In this document: piece by piece, positions 56,068 through 64,000 of the stretch | How the letters are laid out: each line of letters opens with the position of its first letter | Position numbering within the stretch: the stretch's first letter is position 1 | Assembly: GCA_965213645.1 (NCBI GenBank) | Contig: CBDBZX010000002.1 | Coordinates: 2,129,871-2,193,870 of the forward strand | Source of the DNA: CBDBZX01 sp965213645 | GTDB taxonomy: Bacteria > Deinococcota > Deinococci > Deinococcales > Trueperaceae | Direction of reading: 5' to 3' | Length of the DNA stretch: 64,000 nt | The notes under the pieces: model-generated | Databases searched by the model: none | Told to the model about the DNA's origin: nothing | What the model saw: the letters and a program-made list of their open reading frames with translations, nothing else | Translations under genes and position numbers: made by a program

Positions 56068-57974
56068 TACGTATACCCCACCAGTTCCGCCCCGTAAGTC
56101 TCTAACAGCGCGTCCGCTTCTTGCTGCGTCATCTCCCCCGCCCCAAGCCGCTCATCCACCTCTTCTTTGAGCCAACCGTAGAGCTCCGAGGCTTCGTAGC
56201 CCATGTTTTCGATGACGCGCCGCGCTTTTTGACCGTTGACGAAGCGCTCGAGTACCCATCCTTCATCTGTCACCCTCACGTGCGCCTCGTTCACCCGCCC
56301 AAAGAGGTTGTGCGAATTGGCGAGCACATCTTGGTAGGCTCCGGTCAAGAAAACGCCCAAGTAATAAGGTTCGCCCTCGCGCAAGGGGTGCAGCGGCAGC
56401 GTCGCTTTCACGTCGCGCAGGTCGATGAATTTACCTATTTTTCCATCCGAGTCGCAGCTTATATCGACCAAGGTCGCATTTCTGGTAGGCGGCTCGTTTA
56501 GGTGGCTCAGCGGGGCGATGGGGAAAAGTGCGCCGATAGCCCAGTGGTCGGGCAGGCTCTGGAAGAGGCTGAAGTTGCAGATGTATTTATCGGCTAAAAG
56601 TTTGGGCAGGTCTTCAAACTCGTCGGGGACGTACTCCAAGCCTTGAATCACCTTGGCGACCTCGGCCAAGATGCGGCTGTAGAGGCTCTCGATGTGCGCC
56701 CGCTCCAAAAGGCTCAAGTAACCCAAGTCGAAGAGGTTGTGCATGGTGTCTTTGCTGCTTTCGGCCTCGTAGTAGACCTCGCGGTAGTTTTTGAGCGTGA
56801 TGTCATCCAAGAGGTCGCGCATATCAGCGACGAGGGTGTGGGGCGGTTCACCGAGTCCAGGCAAATCCAGCGGCGCTTTAGTCGGTCCAATCGCATCCAC
56901 AACGGGCAACACGGTAAGCGCGTGATGCGCCGTGAGCGCCCGCCCCGACTCGGTGACGAGGTGAGGATGAGGGACGCCTACCCCGTCATCCGCAGCGTCA
57001 CACACCTCTTGCACTGCGTAGACAATTGCGTCGGCGTATTCCTGCAAACTGTAGTTCGCCGAGACGTAAAAGGTCGTCTTCGATCCGTCGTAATCCACCG
57101 CGAGCCCGCCGCCGACATTCAGATATTGAATCGGCACGCCGAGCGTATAGAGCTGCGCGTACGCCTGCGCCGCTTCGCGCACCGCCACGCGGATTTTGCG
57201 AATATCGGTGAGCTGGCTTCCGACGTGGCAGTGAAGCATCTTGAGCATGTGGAGCAGCCCGCGCTCCCTCAACCTCTCAGCCACATTGACCATCTCAGCA
57301 GCGCTCAGGCCAAACTTGGCGCTGTCCCCGCCCGAGTCCGCCCACTTGCCCGAGCCTTTGGCGTGGAGTTTGAAGCGCAGCCCGAGCGCGGGCTCAATCC
57401 CTAGCTCTTCGCTGATGCGCAAGACCCGCGCTAACTCGGTATATTTCTCCAAGGTGATGACCACATTTTTGCCGAGTTGCCGTCCGCGCAGGGCCAAGCG
57501 GATGAAGTCGTCGTCCTTGAAGCCGTTGCAGCACAAGAGCGCCTCGGGGTGGAGGTCTTGCGCCAAGCAGATGGCGAGTTCGGCCTTGCTGCCCGCTTCT
57601 AAGCCGGTGCGGTAACGTGCGCCGTACTCGGCAATCGTCTCGACGACCACGCGGCGCTGATTGACCTTGATGGGGAAAACGCCCCTGTAGTGTCCGCCGT
57701 AGCCCGCCTCTCGGATAGAGGCCGCAAACGCGCCGTTGAGCCACGCCACTCTATCTTCTAAAATCTGCGGAAAGCGCAGCACGCAGGGCAGCGTGTGACC
57801 TCTTTGCTGGAGGTCGGCGATGATATCTGAAAGCGCGACGCCTTGGGCGTCAGCCTTGAGTAAAACTTGCATCTGCCCGTCCTGCCCAGCGCGGAAGTAG
57901 CCCCCGCTCCAGGTCGGCACGCCGTAAAGCTCGGCGGCGTCAGCAGCAGAAAAACGGCGTGTGACTAGGCTCAA
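56052..57974 (-). CDS. speA: Biosynthetic arginine decarboxylase
   Basis: A 640-residue PLP enzyme converting arginine to agmatine for polyamine synthesis. It shows GVPTWSGGYFRAGQDGQ, YRGVFPIKVNQRRVVVE with the PLP Lys, GLEAGSKAELAICLA, HCHVGSQLTDIRKI, YLNVGGGLAVDYDGSKT, and SLFQSLPDHWAIG-LFPIAPLSHLNEPPT. The length and the helical insert match SpeA rather than diaminopimelate decarboxylase. It has AAGGAGACACCTTTG as ribosome-binding site and probably starts at the GTG/TTG-type codon at 57974. Partner speE is at the window start. Confidence 0.94.
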   Translation of the reverse strand: MSLVTRRFSAADAAELYGVPTWSGGYFRAGQDGQMQVLLKADAQGVALSDIIADLQQRGHTLPCVLRFPQILEDRVAWLNGAFAASIREAGYGGHYRGVFPIKVNQRRVVVETIAEYGARYRTGLEAGSKAELAICLAQDLHPEALLCCNGFKDDDFIRLALRGRQLGKNVVITLEKYTELARVLRISEELGIEPALGLRFKLHAKGSGKWADSGGDSAKFGLSAAEMVNVAERLRERGLLHMLKMLHCHVGSQLTDIRKIRVAVREAAQAYAQLYTLGVPIQYLNVGGGLAVDYDGSKTTFYVSANYSLQEYADAIVYAVQEVCDAADDGVGVPHPHLVTESGRALTAHHALTVLPVVDAIGPTKAPLDLPGLGEPPHTLVADMRDLLDDITLKNYREVYYEAESSKDTMHNLFDLGYLSLLERAHIESLYSRILAEVAKVIQGLEYVPDEFEDLPKLLADKYICNFSLFQSLPDHWAIGALFPIAPLSHLNEPPTRNATLVDISCDSDGKIGKFIDLRDVKATLPLHPLREGEPYYLGVFLTGAYQDVLANSHNLFGRVNEAHVRVTDEGWVLERFVNGQKARRVIENMGYEASELYGWLKEEVDERLGAGEMTQQEADALLETYGAELVGYTYLEQV

Positions 57975-58636
57975 AGGTGTCTCCTTAAGGTTTTGAGTAT
58001 GGGTTGAGGTAGGGTAAAAGGGTTCGGCGCAAACAAGAAAAAGCGTATCACGCTTGCGAGCAAAACGGTGTCCGGCAAGCTCGCTAGCCGTGTTCCATGA
58101 AAGCCCTCTGTGGGCGTTAACTCATATAAACTGGCCTCAGCGTGGTTGTGTAGTCTTTACTTCGTACACAGCTCGAGACCAACCGAACAAGTGAGAGCGT
58201 CGCCCGAACGATATGCTCATTTAAGCGCTGAGCGCTCCACGTGTGAAAATGGCGGGAATCGTGCTTGTTATATGCGTTATAGGGCAAATAATAGCGGCAC
58301 TAAGCTCGAGAACTTGACCACTATTCACTACACAGTTCCTAGATATTGAAACAGCAAAATTTGAGCTTATTCTTTTTCTCATGCCTAAAAAGTTGCCAAA
58401 ATTACTTTTTAATACAAGCGTTAGATATTTCACATTTGTGAGGGTCAGTTCTATGTTTTTGCCATATTTTGGTTTAATGACGAGGTTAGAAAGATAAAAT
58501 ATTTCACTGCTAAGGAGGTCAATTCGTTACTGAGCGGTGCGTCTTTTGTTCGGCCCTGAGTGAGGGCGGCGTGAGAAGACGTGAGTCTAACCCCAGGTAT
58601 CCACTCGTTATTCATTAGACTTTAGGAGGTCAACGT
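57975..58636. other. Long intergenic region, nothing firmly recognised
   Basis: About 660 bp between divergent speA and the 58637 lipoprotein gene. Short open frames such as 58110-58349 have no protein-like pattern. There is a GCCC/GGGC mini-hairpin near 58103 and an AT-rich stretch 58340-58520. It may hold long 5' leaders or a decayed element. Confidence 0.4.
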
Positions 58637-60328
58637 ATGAAAACCCAGTTGAGGGGTTTTATTTTTGTGCTGACGCTGCTGCTCCTGCTAGCAGCCTGCA
58701 GTGACACGGAGGACGACGCTGCGCCGCAAGAGACGCTGCAACGAGATTTAGGTACTATTTCAGGCTACGTCGCGCTCCGCAAAGCGGGGCAGCCCGTCGA
58801 GGGCACGACGGTCAGCGTCGTCGGCAGAAACATCAGCACCGAAACCGACGAGGACGGCTTTTACAGCTTACTCGCGCCCGAAGGCACACACAACCTGGAA
58901 TTCCGCCAGGGGGGGTACGCGACCTCTCGAGTCGAAGGTCTGCGCGTGAACGTGGGCGAAGAGACCTATTACGACACGATTCAGCTCGAGATTTTCGACC
59001 CCTTCTTACCGGTTGAACCGCCCGAACTGGACGTCAGCGTGACGAGCGGCGACAGCTTTACGGGTAGCGGCGAAGAGGACACCTTTACCTTTACGATTAG
59101 CGGTGAACTCGCCGAGCCGGACATCAACGGCTTTACCTTTACCGCCGCAGGCTTAGGGCAGAGCCGGGGCAGCTCGGGCTACCTCAATCAGTTCGTGCCG
59201 GGCGCACCCATCGACTTTAACGGTGAGGAAACCGAAGTCGCGCTCTCCGCTGGGGGCTTCGAAGGCGACACGACCCTGCACGTGGTGACGTACGACCTCA
59301 ACCAGAATCGCACCGAGGTCATCCGCTACGTGGAGGTGTTTTCGGGTATCTCCAACCTGGCTAAGATTGAGAACTTCAGCGCCCAGGCCATCACCTTTAA
59401 CGATGTGGGTGTGTTTGGGACACAAGGGGTAGGCAGCGCAGACAGCGCGAATAGCACCGCCGCGAACGACTTCACGACGGCTGAATTTATGGACGCCGTG
59501 CGAGCGGGCGACACAGCAGCGCTCGGCGAGATGGGGCAGAGCTTCGCGCCGAGCGAGCTAGGCACGCAGGACTTCTTAGACGAGTATCTCGTTTGGGTTG
59601 ACCTCTTCTTCAGCTACGACTTCACGACGGGCGCAGACCTGCCCACCGCCTTCCAGGTCTACAGGCAGCTAGAGGGCGAGGACGACTTCCGCCTCATCGG
59701 TCAGGTGAGCCCAGCGCAGGCCGACCTAGCCCCCGAAGACCCCACTAGCACGGCCTTTGGCTACCGCGACGCAACCCCAGCCCTGCAACCCGGCCTCAGC
59801 GCGACCTACCGCGTGGTCGCGGTGCGCGGTGGCTATGAGGTCCAAACCGACACCTTTAGCGTCACCCCGTTAGAAGCGTTCTTCGTAGACGCCGACTCGC
59901 CGGAGAACGGCGCGACGGGCGTTCCCGTCTTGCCTGAGTACGAGCTGACCTTCCGAGAGCGCAGCGACCTGGTCTACTTCGGCGTGGTCGTCTTAGACCG
60001 CGTCCAGGCCGACGACAACTTTCAGGAGTGGGTCGCCGCCTTTTTAGTGGACAACTCAGGGATTACGAGTACCGCTATTCCGCACAACTTCAATGGTGGC
60101 GCGGTCACAGAGACGCTGCAACCTTTCCACACCTACGACTGGCAACCCGTCGCTGTGACCACCAACGGCGAGTTGACCGACGAGGGCGTCGTAAATGAGA
60201 CGGCCATCTCCGTCGCGGCTGACTTTTTTGACCTCTTCGGGGTCGGGTTTGGCGTGGAGGACGGCCCGGTCAACACCTTTACGACGGGTGACGGTAGTAA
60301 TGATGGCTCTGACGACGAAAGCAATTAG
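58637..60328 (+). CDS. Large surface lipoprotein with carboxypeptidase-regulatory-like domain
   Basis: A 563-residue lipoprotein (MKTQLRGFIFVLTLLLLLAACSD, lipobox LLAAC). Residues ~42-118 form a carboxypeptidase regulatory-like/transthyretin-type domain (ISGYVALRKAGQPVEGTTVSVVG, DEDGFYSLLAPEGTHNLEFRQGGYA). The rest is Ig-like and fibronectin-like beta sequence (VYRQLEGEDDFRLIGQVSPA, LSATYRVVAVRGGYEVQTD, ADSPENGATGVPVLPEYELTF) and an acidic end. AGGAGGTCAACGT is a strong ribosome-binding site. It lies 11 bp before the subtilase gene, so the two are co-expressed and probably act together at the surface. Confidence 0.8.
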   Translation: MKTQLRGFIFVLTLLLLLAACSDTEDDAAPQETLQRDLGTISGYVALRKAGQPVEGTTVSVVGRNISTETDEDGFYSLLAPEGTHNLEFRQGGYATSRVEGLRVNVGEETYYDTIQLEIFDPFLPVEPPELDVSVTSGDSFTGSGEEDTFTFTISGELAEPDINGFTFTAAGLGQSRGSSGYLNQFVPGAPIDFNGEETEVALSAGGFEGDTTLHVVTYDLNQNRTEVIRYVEVFSGISNLAKIENFSAQAITFNDVGVFGTQGVGSADSANSTAANDFTTAEFMDAVRAGDTAALGEMGQSFAPSELGTQDFLDEYLVWVDLFFSYDFTTGADLPTAFQVYRQLEGEDDFRLIGQVSPAQADLAPEDPTSTAFGYRDATPALQPGLSATYRVVAVRGGYEVQTDTFSVTPLEAFFVDADSPENGATGVPVLPEYELTFRERSDLVYFGVVVLDRVQADDNFQEWVAAFLVDNSGITSTAIPHNFNGGAVTETLQPFHTYDWQPVAVTTNGELTDEGVVNETAISVAADFFDLFGVGFGVEDGPVNTFTTGDGSNDGSDDESN

Positions 60329-60339
60329 GAGGTCTACTC

Positions 60340-62908
60340 ATGAATAAGCTACGTACAACCGTTGCGCTGCTCCTGACGCTCGCGCTCGCCGCATGTAGCA
60401 CTGATGTGACTGCGCCTACGCCGGGTACAGCGCCCAGCCCCAGCAGCCCCGACATCTCTGTTGATACAGCCGAGAATCTGGTCGAGGGTCAACTTATTAT
60501 CGGTTATCAAGAGGGCGTCAACCCGGCGGACTTAGCTGCGAAGCTCGGCGCAACGCTCAAAACTGATTGGACTCAGCTCAACGCCGCACTCTTAGAGCTA
60601 CCCGCCAACCTTCCTGTCGCCAAGGCGGAAGCGACGGCGAGCCGCCTCCAAGGGCTGCGCTACGCCCAGCCCAACCGCGTCGTTTTTCAAGAACCCTTGC
60701 GCGGCGATGAGGTCAGTAAGGCAGGTCTCAACGCGCAACAACTCGACATCGACGACCCCGAGTACGACAAACAGTGGATGCACCGCCAGATGGACTCGGA
60801 GGGTGCTTGGGAAGAAGGCATCAGCGGCGCGGGCGTGCGCATCGGCATTCACGACGAGTTTATGGACCACCGTCACCCCGACTTGGTGGACAACATGTTC
60901 TATCCCGGTTACGACGGCTTTAGCGATACCCTCATCGAGGAAGACACACCGTTTGACGGTCAAGGTGAGCACGGCACCTGGGTCGCAGGAACAGCGGCGG
61001 GTGTGGCGAACGACCTGGGTGGACGCGGCACGGCGTACGGCTCGAGCATCGTCCCCCTAGCCATCAGCGACCCCGAGACGGGCGGACTTTTGCTCAACGC
61101 CATCATCAACGCGGCTATCTTCGCCGCGACCGGCCCAGACGGTGAACTCGGCGGTGACGACCACGCTCCCGGCACCGACCCCGAGTCTGGTCCCTATGTC
61201 CACATCGTCAACATGTCTTGGGGCAGCGCGGGCTACGACCAGATCGTCAAGGATACGATGGACTTCATGCTCGCTTCGGGCATCGTGCTCGTCACCTCGG
61301 CGGGCAACACGCCTACTGAGGGCTTCGCCGAACCCGCCTGGCACCCCGGCCTCATCAATGTCGCGGCAACTCGGCCCACGGACGAACGCACTGTCTTTTC
61401 TAACCGGGGCCTCCACCTCAACGTCGCCGCGCCGGGCGAAGACATCTGGACAACAGCCTCGCGCGACTGTGCGCTCGCTACCCCGGACTTCTCCTCGTGT
61501 GACCCGGAGAGCCCCGAAGCGAAGTACCAGTTCGTGAGCGGCACCTCGTTCTCCGCGCCCGCCACCTCTGGCACAGCCGCGCTCATCTTAGAAGCGAGCG
61601 CGGAGCGCGACGACGACGGCAACATCACGGAGGTCTTAGGGGCGGCGCAAGTGCGCAAAATCTTGGAGGAGAGCGCGACGAGACCCGCTGATTACGACTT
61701 CAACGACTTAGGGCTACGGCATCGTCAGCTCCGAAGCTGCCGTTGAACGCGCCTTAGAGGTTGCGGAGGGCAAGCGCCGCGTCAAAGCGGGTAGCACGCT
61801 CGTAGTGCAGAGCGTCCTCGCCGAAGACGAAGAGGTCAGCGTACCCAAAGTCGGCTTGACGCTGATTCCCTTAGACAGTGACACCGGCCCTATCAAATAC
61901 ACCCAGACCTCCGACGGACGCTTGGTCATCCCTTCGGGCACCGGGCTCTTTCAGCAAATCGACCCCGGCAACTACCTGCTCCAAGCGAGCGGCCCGCACA
62001 CCGCCACAACGGGCTTAGAGGCGATCACTGCTGAGACACAGGTAAACGTAGCGCCGGGCGAGGTCGCAGAGGTGACGTTCGCGCTCGACGTGGACACCTT
62101 CGACGACCCCTTTGAGCCGAACGGCTCTATTGACGAAGCCGCTGAAGTCCCTGAGATCGGCATTACGGCGCGGGCCAGCCTCTACGACCCCGAAGGCGAC
62201 TCCGACGTGGACGTTTACGCGCTCTCCGTCGAAGCGGATACCCCTTACCGCGTGAACTTGGAAACCGTATCGGGCGCGTTTGATACCTTCTTGCGCGTTT
62301 TAGCCGAAGATGGCACCGTCATTGCCGAGAACGACAACAACCAAGACGAGACGCTCGGCAGCGATTCACTCGTGGACTTCACCGCGCCTGAAACGGGCAC
62401 GGTCTACGTCGAAGTCACCGAAGTCAGCGGCGCGGCGAACACGAACAGCCCCTTCAACCTCTACGATATGGACGCCGCGCCTTTCATCGGTGAGGAAGAA
62501 GAGCCTAACGGTACGGCGGTAGTGGACGGCACCTCTATTAACAACGTTGACCTCTCCAACGCTCAGGAAATTCCTTTCGGTAGCGCCTTAGACGCAGCCC
62601 TAGATGTCGCGTCTGACGTGGACATCTTCACGTTTGAGGTTGCCGAAGGCGACACCGTAGTCGCGGACGTCGAGACGCTCTCGTCGGGCTCCCCCGATAC
62701 CCTCTTGGCGCTCTACGACGCTGAGGGCCAACAGGTCGCCTTCAACGACGACTTCACCGGGCGCGAATCGCGCGTCACCTACACCTCCGAGACGGGCGGC
62801 ACATACTACGCCGTCGTCACCCCTTGGAACGCCGTTGACCCCGACAGCGCCACCACGGGCGAATACGGCTTCATCGTCACACGCTTTCTCAATCCGCCGA
62901 CTGAGTAG
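60340..62908 (+). pseudogene. S8 subtilase lipoprotein with two PPC domains, one frameshift
   Basis: The gene encodes an ~855-residue exported subtilase. MNKLRTTVALLLTLALAACS is a lipoprotein signal; a propeptide-like LVEGQLIIGYQEGVNPADL follows. The catalytic domain has Asp in IGIHDEFMDHRHPDL, His in GEHGTWVAGTAAG and Ser in VSGTSFSAPATSG. After DYDFNDLG the frame slips at a GGG (61711-61713); the second frame continues YGIVSSEAAVERALEVAEGK, then two bacterial pre-peptidase C-terminal domains (FEPNGSIDEAAEV...DVDVYALSVEADTPY and EEPNGTAVVDG...DVDIFTFEVAEGDT). If the shift is real, both PPC domains are lost but the protease domain survives. Confidence 0.82.
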
Positions 62909-62936
62909 CTTCTGAATAAGTCGAGAGGATAACTCT

Positions 62937-62974
62937 AAGAACCTCACCCGTCAATCAGGGTGAGGTTCTTTTTG
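62937..62974 (+). terminator. Intrinsic terminator of the lipoprotein-subtilase operon
   Basis: A perfect 13-bp stem AAGAACCTCACCC/GGGTGAGGTTCTT with an 8-nt loop, then TTTTG. Confidence 0.9.
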
Positions 62975-62984
62975 TTGGGTTATG

Positions 62985-63305
62985 TGAACATCGTGCTAAT
63001 TATAGCGTCACCTGAATTTTGCTACACATTCATTGTGTCATACGAATTCCGGTTGATTACTGCATAAACTCCTTCGGGGTTTCTTCCGTTATCACCGGAA
63101 CCCGTACTTGTTTCTACTCGCATCCGCTTGTATGTTGACTACAGGCAAGAGAGAAGAGCGTTCGCATCCGTGAACTCAAAAGTTCGTACCCGAGATAGCT
63201 CCACCTCTTGCCACCTTCAAGATACCGAAGAAGTATCCTGACCCTTTGAGGTCGAATAACAAGCCCGGTGTGAAGGTGGATAAGGGTAACTCTGCCTAGA
63301 GGAGG
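62985..63305 (+). ncRNA. Candidate IS110 bridge RNA region upstream of the transposase
   Basis: This ~320-bp non-coding stretch precedes the IS110 transposase and is rich in compensatory stems. TTCCGGT (63047-63053) pairs with ACCGGAA (63094-63100) and encloses AAACTCC/GGGGTTT. GCTTGTA (63126-63132) pairs with TACAGGC (63140-63146). CCACCTTC (63211-63218) pairs with GAAGGTGG (63272-63279) and encloses two hairpins, GATAC/GTATC and GACC/GGTC. IS110 elements are known to encode a bridge RNA in this position, with loops that pair to target and donor DNA. Exact ends, and which loops are guides, cannot be read from one copy. Confidence 0.55.
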
Positions 63306-63310
63306 TCAAG

Positions 63311-64000
63311 CATGTGCTGGATTGGTATTGACGTCAGTAAAGCGCACTTGGACGTTTGCATCTTAGCGGCTACCGGGGAAGTCAAGCACCTTCGTGTCGA
63401 GAATAATAAAACAGGCTTTGAGCAGATCATCGCTACGCTTAAAGACCGATATTCCCGCGTTGTCTTAGAGGCGACTGGCGTCTACCACTTGCGTCTACAA
63501 CAAGATTTACAAGCACAGAACGTTCTGGTGAGCGTCATCAACCCCAGACAGATTCTCGGCTTTGCAAAGAGCCAGAATCGGCGCAATAAAACAGACAAAG
63601 TAGACGCGGCGCTCTTAGCCCAGTTCGCTAAAGAACGTGAGCCTACGCCTAGCCCTAAGTTAAACGAGCAAGCTAAAGACATCGTTAGAGAATTACAAGC
63701 CTTAAATGATGATATGACCCGCCTCAAAAACCGCCTTGGAGCAGCCGAAGCTGGACTCGCTCCCCAAGGTGTTAAAGCGTCGCTCAAGCGCCGCATCCGC
63801 TCCCTAAAAGAGGAGAAGCAGGCGCTCGAACAACAGCTCGAAGACGCCCTAGAAGATCAGCGCTCGGATGTCGAACTGCTCGAGAGTATTCCAGGCATTG
63901 CCAAGCTCACGGCTTGCAGTCTCCTTGCCGAAATCGGCGATGTCAGGCGCTTTGCTTCAGCCAGTTGTCTTGTCGCTTGGGCTGGCTTGACACCTCGGCG
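63311..64000 (+). mobile_element. IS110-family transposase, 5' part (continues past window end)
   Basis: The first 230 residues of a DEDD/RuvC-like IS110 recombinase. WIGIDVSKAHLDVCI gives the first catalytic Asp, VVLEATGVYHL the Glu and RRNKTDKVDAALLAQFA the later Asp pair. A coiled-coil region (SLKRRIRSLKEEKQALEQQLEDALED) follows, then the start of the C-terminal Tnp domain with LLESIPGIAKLTACSLLAEIGDVRRFASASCLVAWAGLTPR, where the catalytic Ser would come later. AGAGGAGGTCAAGC is a strong ribosome-binding site. The frame is intact to the end, so the element may be active. Confidence 0.92.

Noticed and set aside
58110..58349. 79-codon frame in the long intergenic region upstream of the lipoprotein gene
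   Set aside because: No ribosome-binding site, no -10 box at leaderless distance and no recognisable domain pattern.
1..64000. CRISPR arrays, tRNA and rRNA genes
   Set aside because: No regularly spaced direct repeats, no cloverleaf-like segments and no rRNA-like sequence were seen on reading through; the dispersed repeats are isolated and not arrayed.

Overview
The window looks like a chromosome segment from a Deinococcota bacterium (Deinococcus/Truepera/Thermus side), roughly mid-50s %GC by eye. The clues are an MglA/MglB polarity pair, a GH63 enzyme resembling Thermus mannosylglycerate hydrolase, a TreS/maltokinase/GlgE glucan module, and many genes whose start codon follows a TAnnnT -10 box by only 5-7 nt. 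That promoter layout means leaderless mRNA, a known habit of Deinococcus. The lineage call is an inference; no rRNA or tRNA gene was seen.

Layout. 1-7.6 kb: 5' part of speE, a broken rseP, a glycosyltransferase, an MBL-fold hydrolase, lipoproteins, an aqualysin-like protease, a frameshifted dtd and a family-4 uracil-DNA glycosylase with no cysteine. 7.9-13.9 kb: a sugar ABC transporter operon (binding protein, two unusual permeases) ending in a GH63 hydrolase, then a pterin dehydratase. 13.9-16.3 kb: a three-gene secreted-protein operon with a cohesin-like lipoprotein and a dockerin-bearing, degenerate metzincin-like protein. 16.4-17.7 kb: an orphan AT-richer gene with a nuclease-like motif. 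17.8-26.8 kb: alpha/beta hydrolase, TreS, a TreS-maltokinase fusion and GlgE. 26.9-29.4 kb: TetR regulator with divergent membrane protein, then FabI. 29.5-33.7 kb: accessory patch with a DUF262-HNH protein, an antitoxin with a toxin stump, GNAT, an EEP hydrolase and HicAB. 34-39.7 kb: trp operon (E, G, D) with unrelated genes inserted. 39.7-50 kb: a pseudogene, small hypothetical proteins, lpdA, RraA, PIG-L deacetylase, a TPR protein and RqcH-like NFACT. 50-58 kb: diguanylate cyclase, fba, mglBA, a NarL-type regulator, N-formylglutamate amidohydrolase and speA. 58.6-62.9 kb: a large lipoprotein and a frameshifted subtilase. 63-64 kb: an IS110 element entering the window, with a strongly structured upstream region that could encode a bridge RNA.

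How genes work together. TreS, TreS-maltokinase and GlgE form the classical trehalose -> maltose -> maltose-1-phosphate -> alpha-glucan route. The GH63 hydrolase and its ABC importer suggest uptake and breakdown of a compatible solute or related glycoside. speA and speE belong to polyamine synthesis.

Genome texture. CTCGAG is strongly over-represented (about 100 copies by eye), and AGAGGT/ACCTCT is locally dense. Intergenic regions carry several dispersed palindromic repeat families. Several genes are interrupted. The frameshifts mostly sit at 3-5 base homopolymers, so read error and genuine decay must both be considered.
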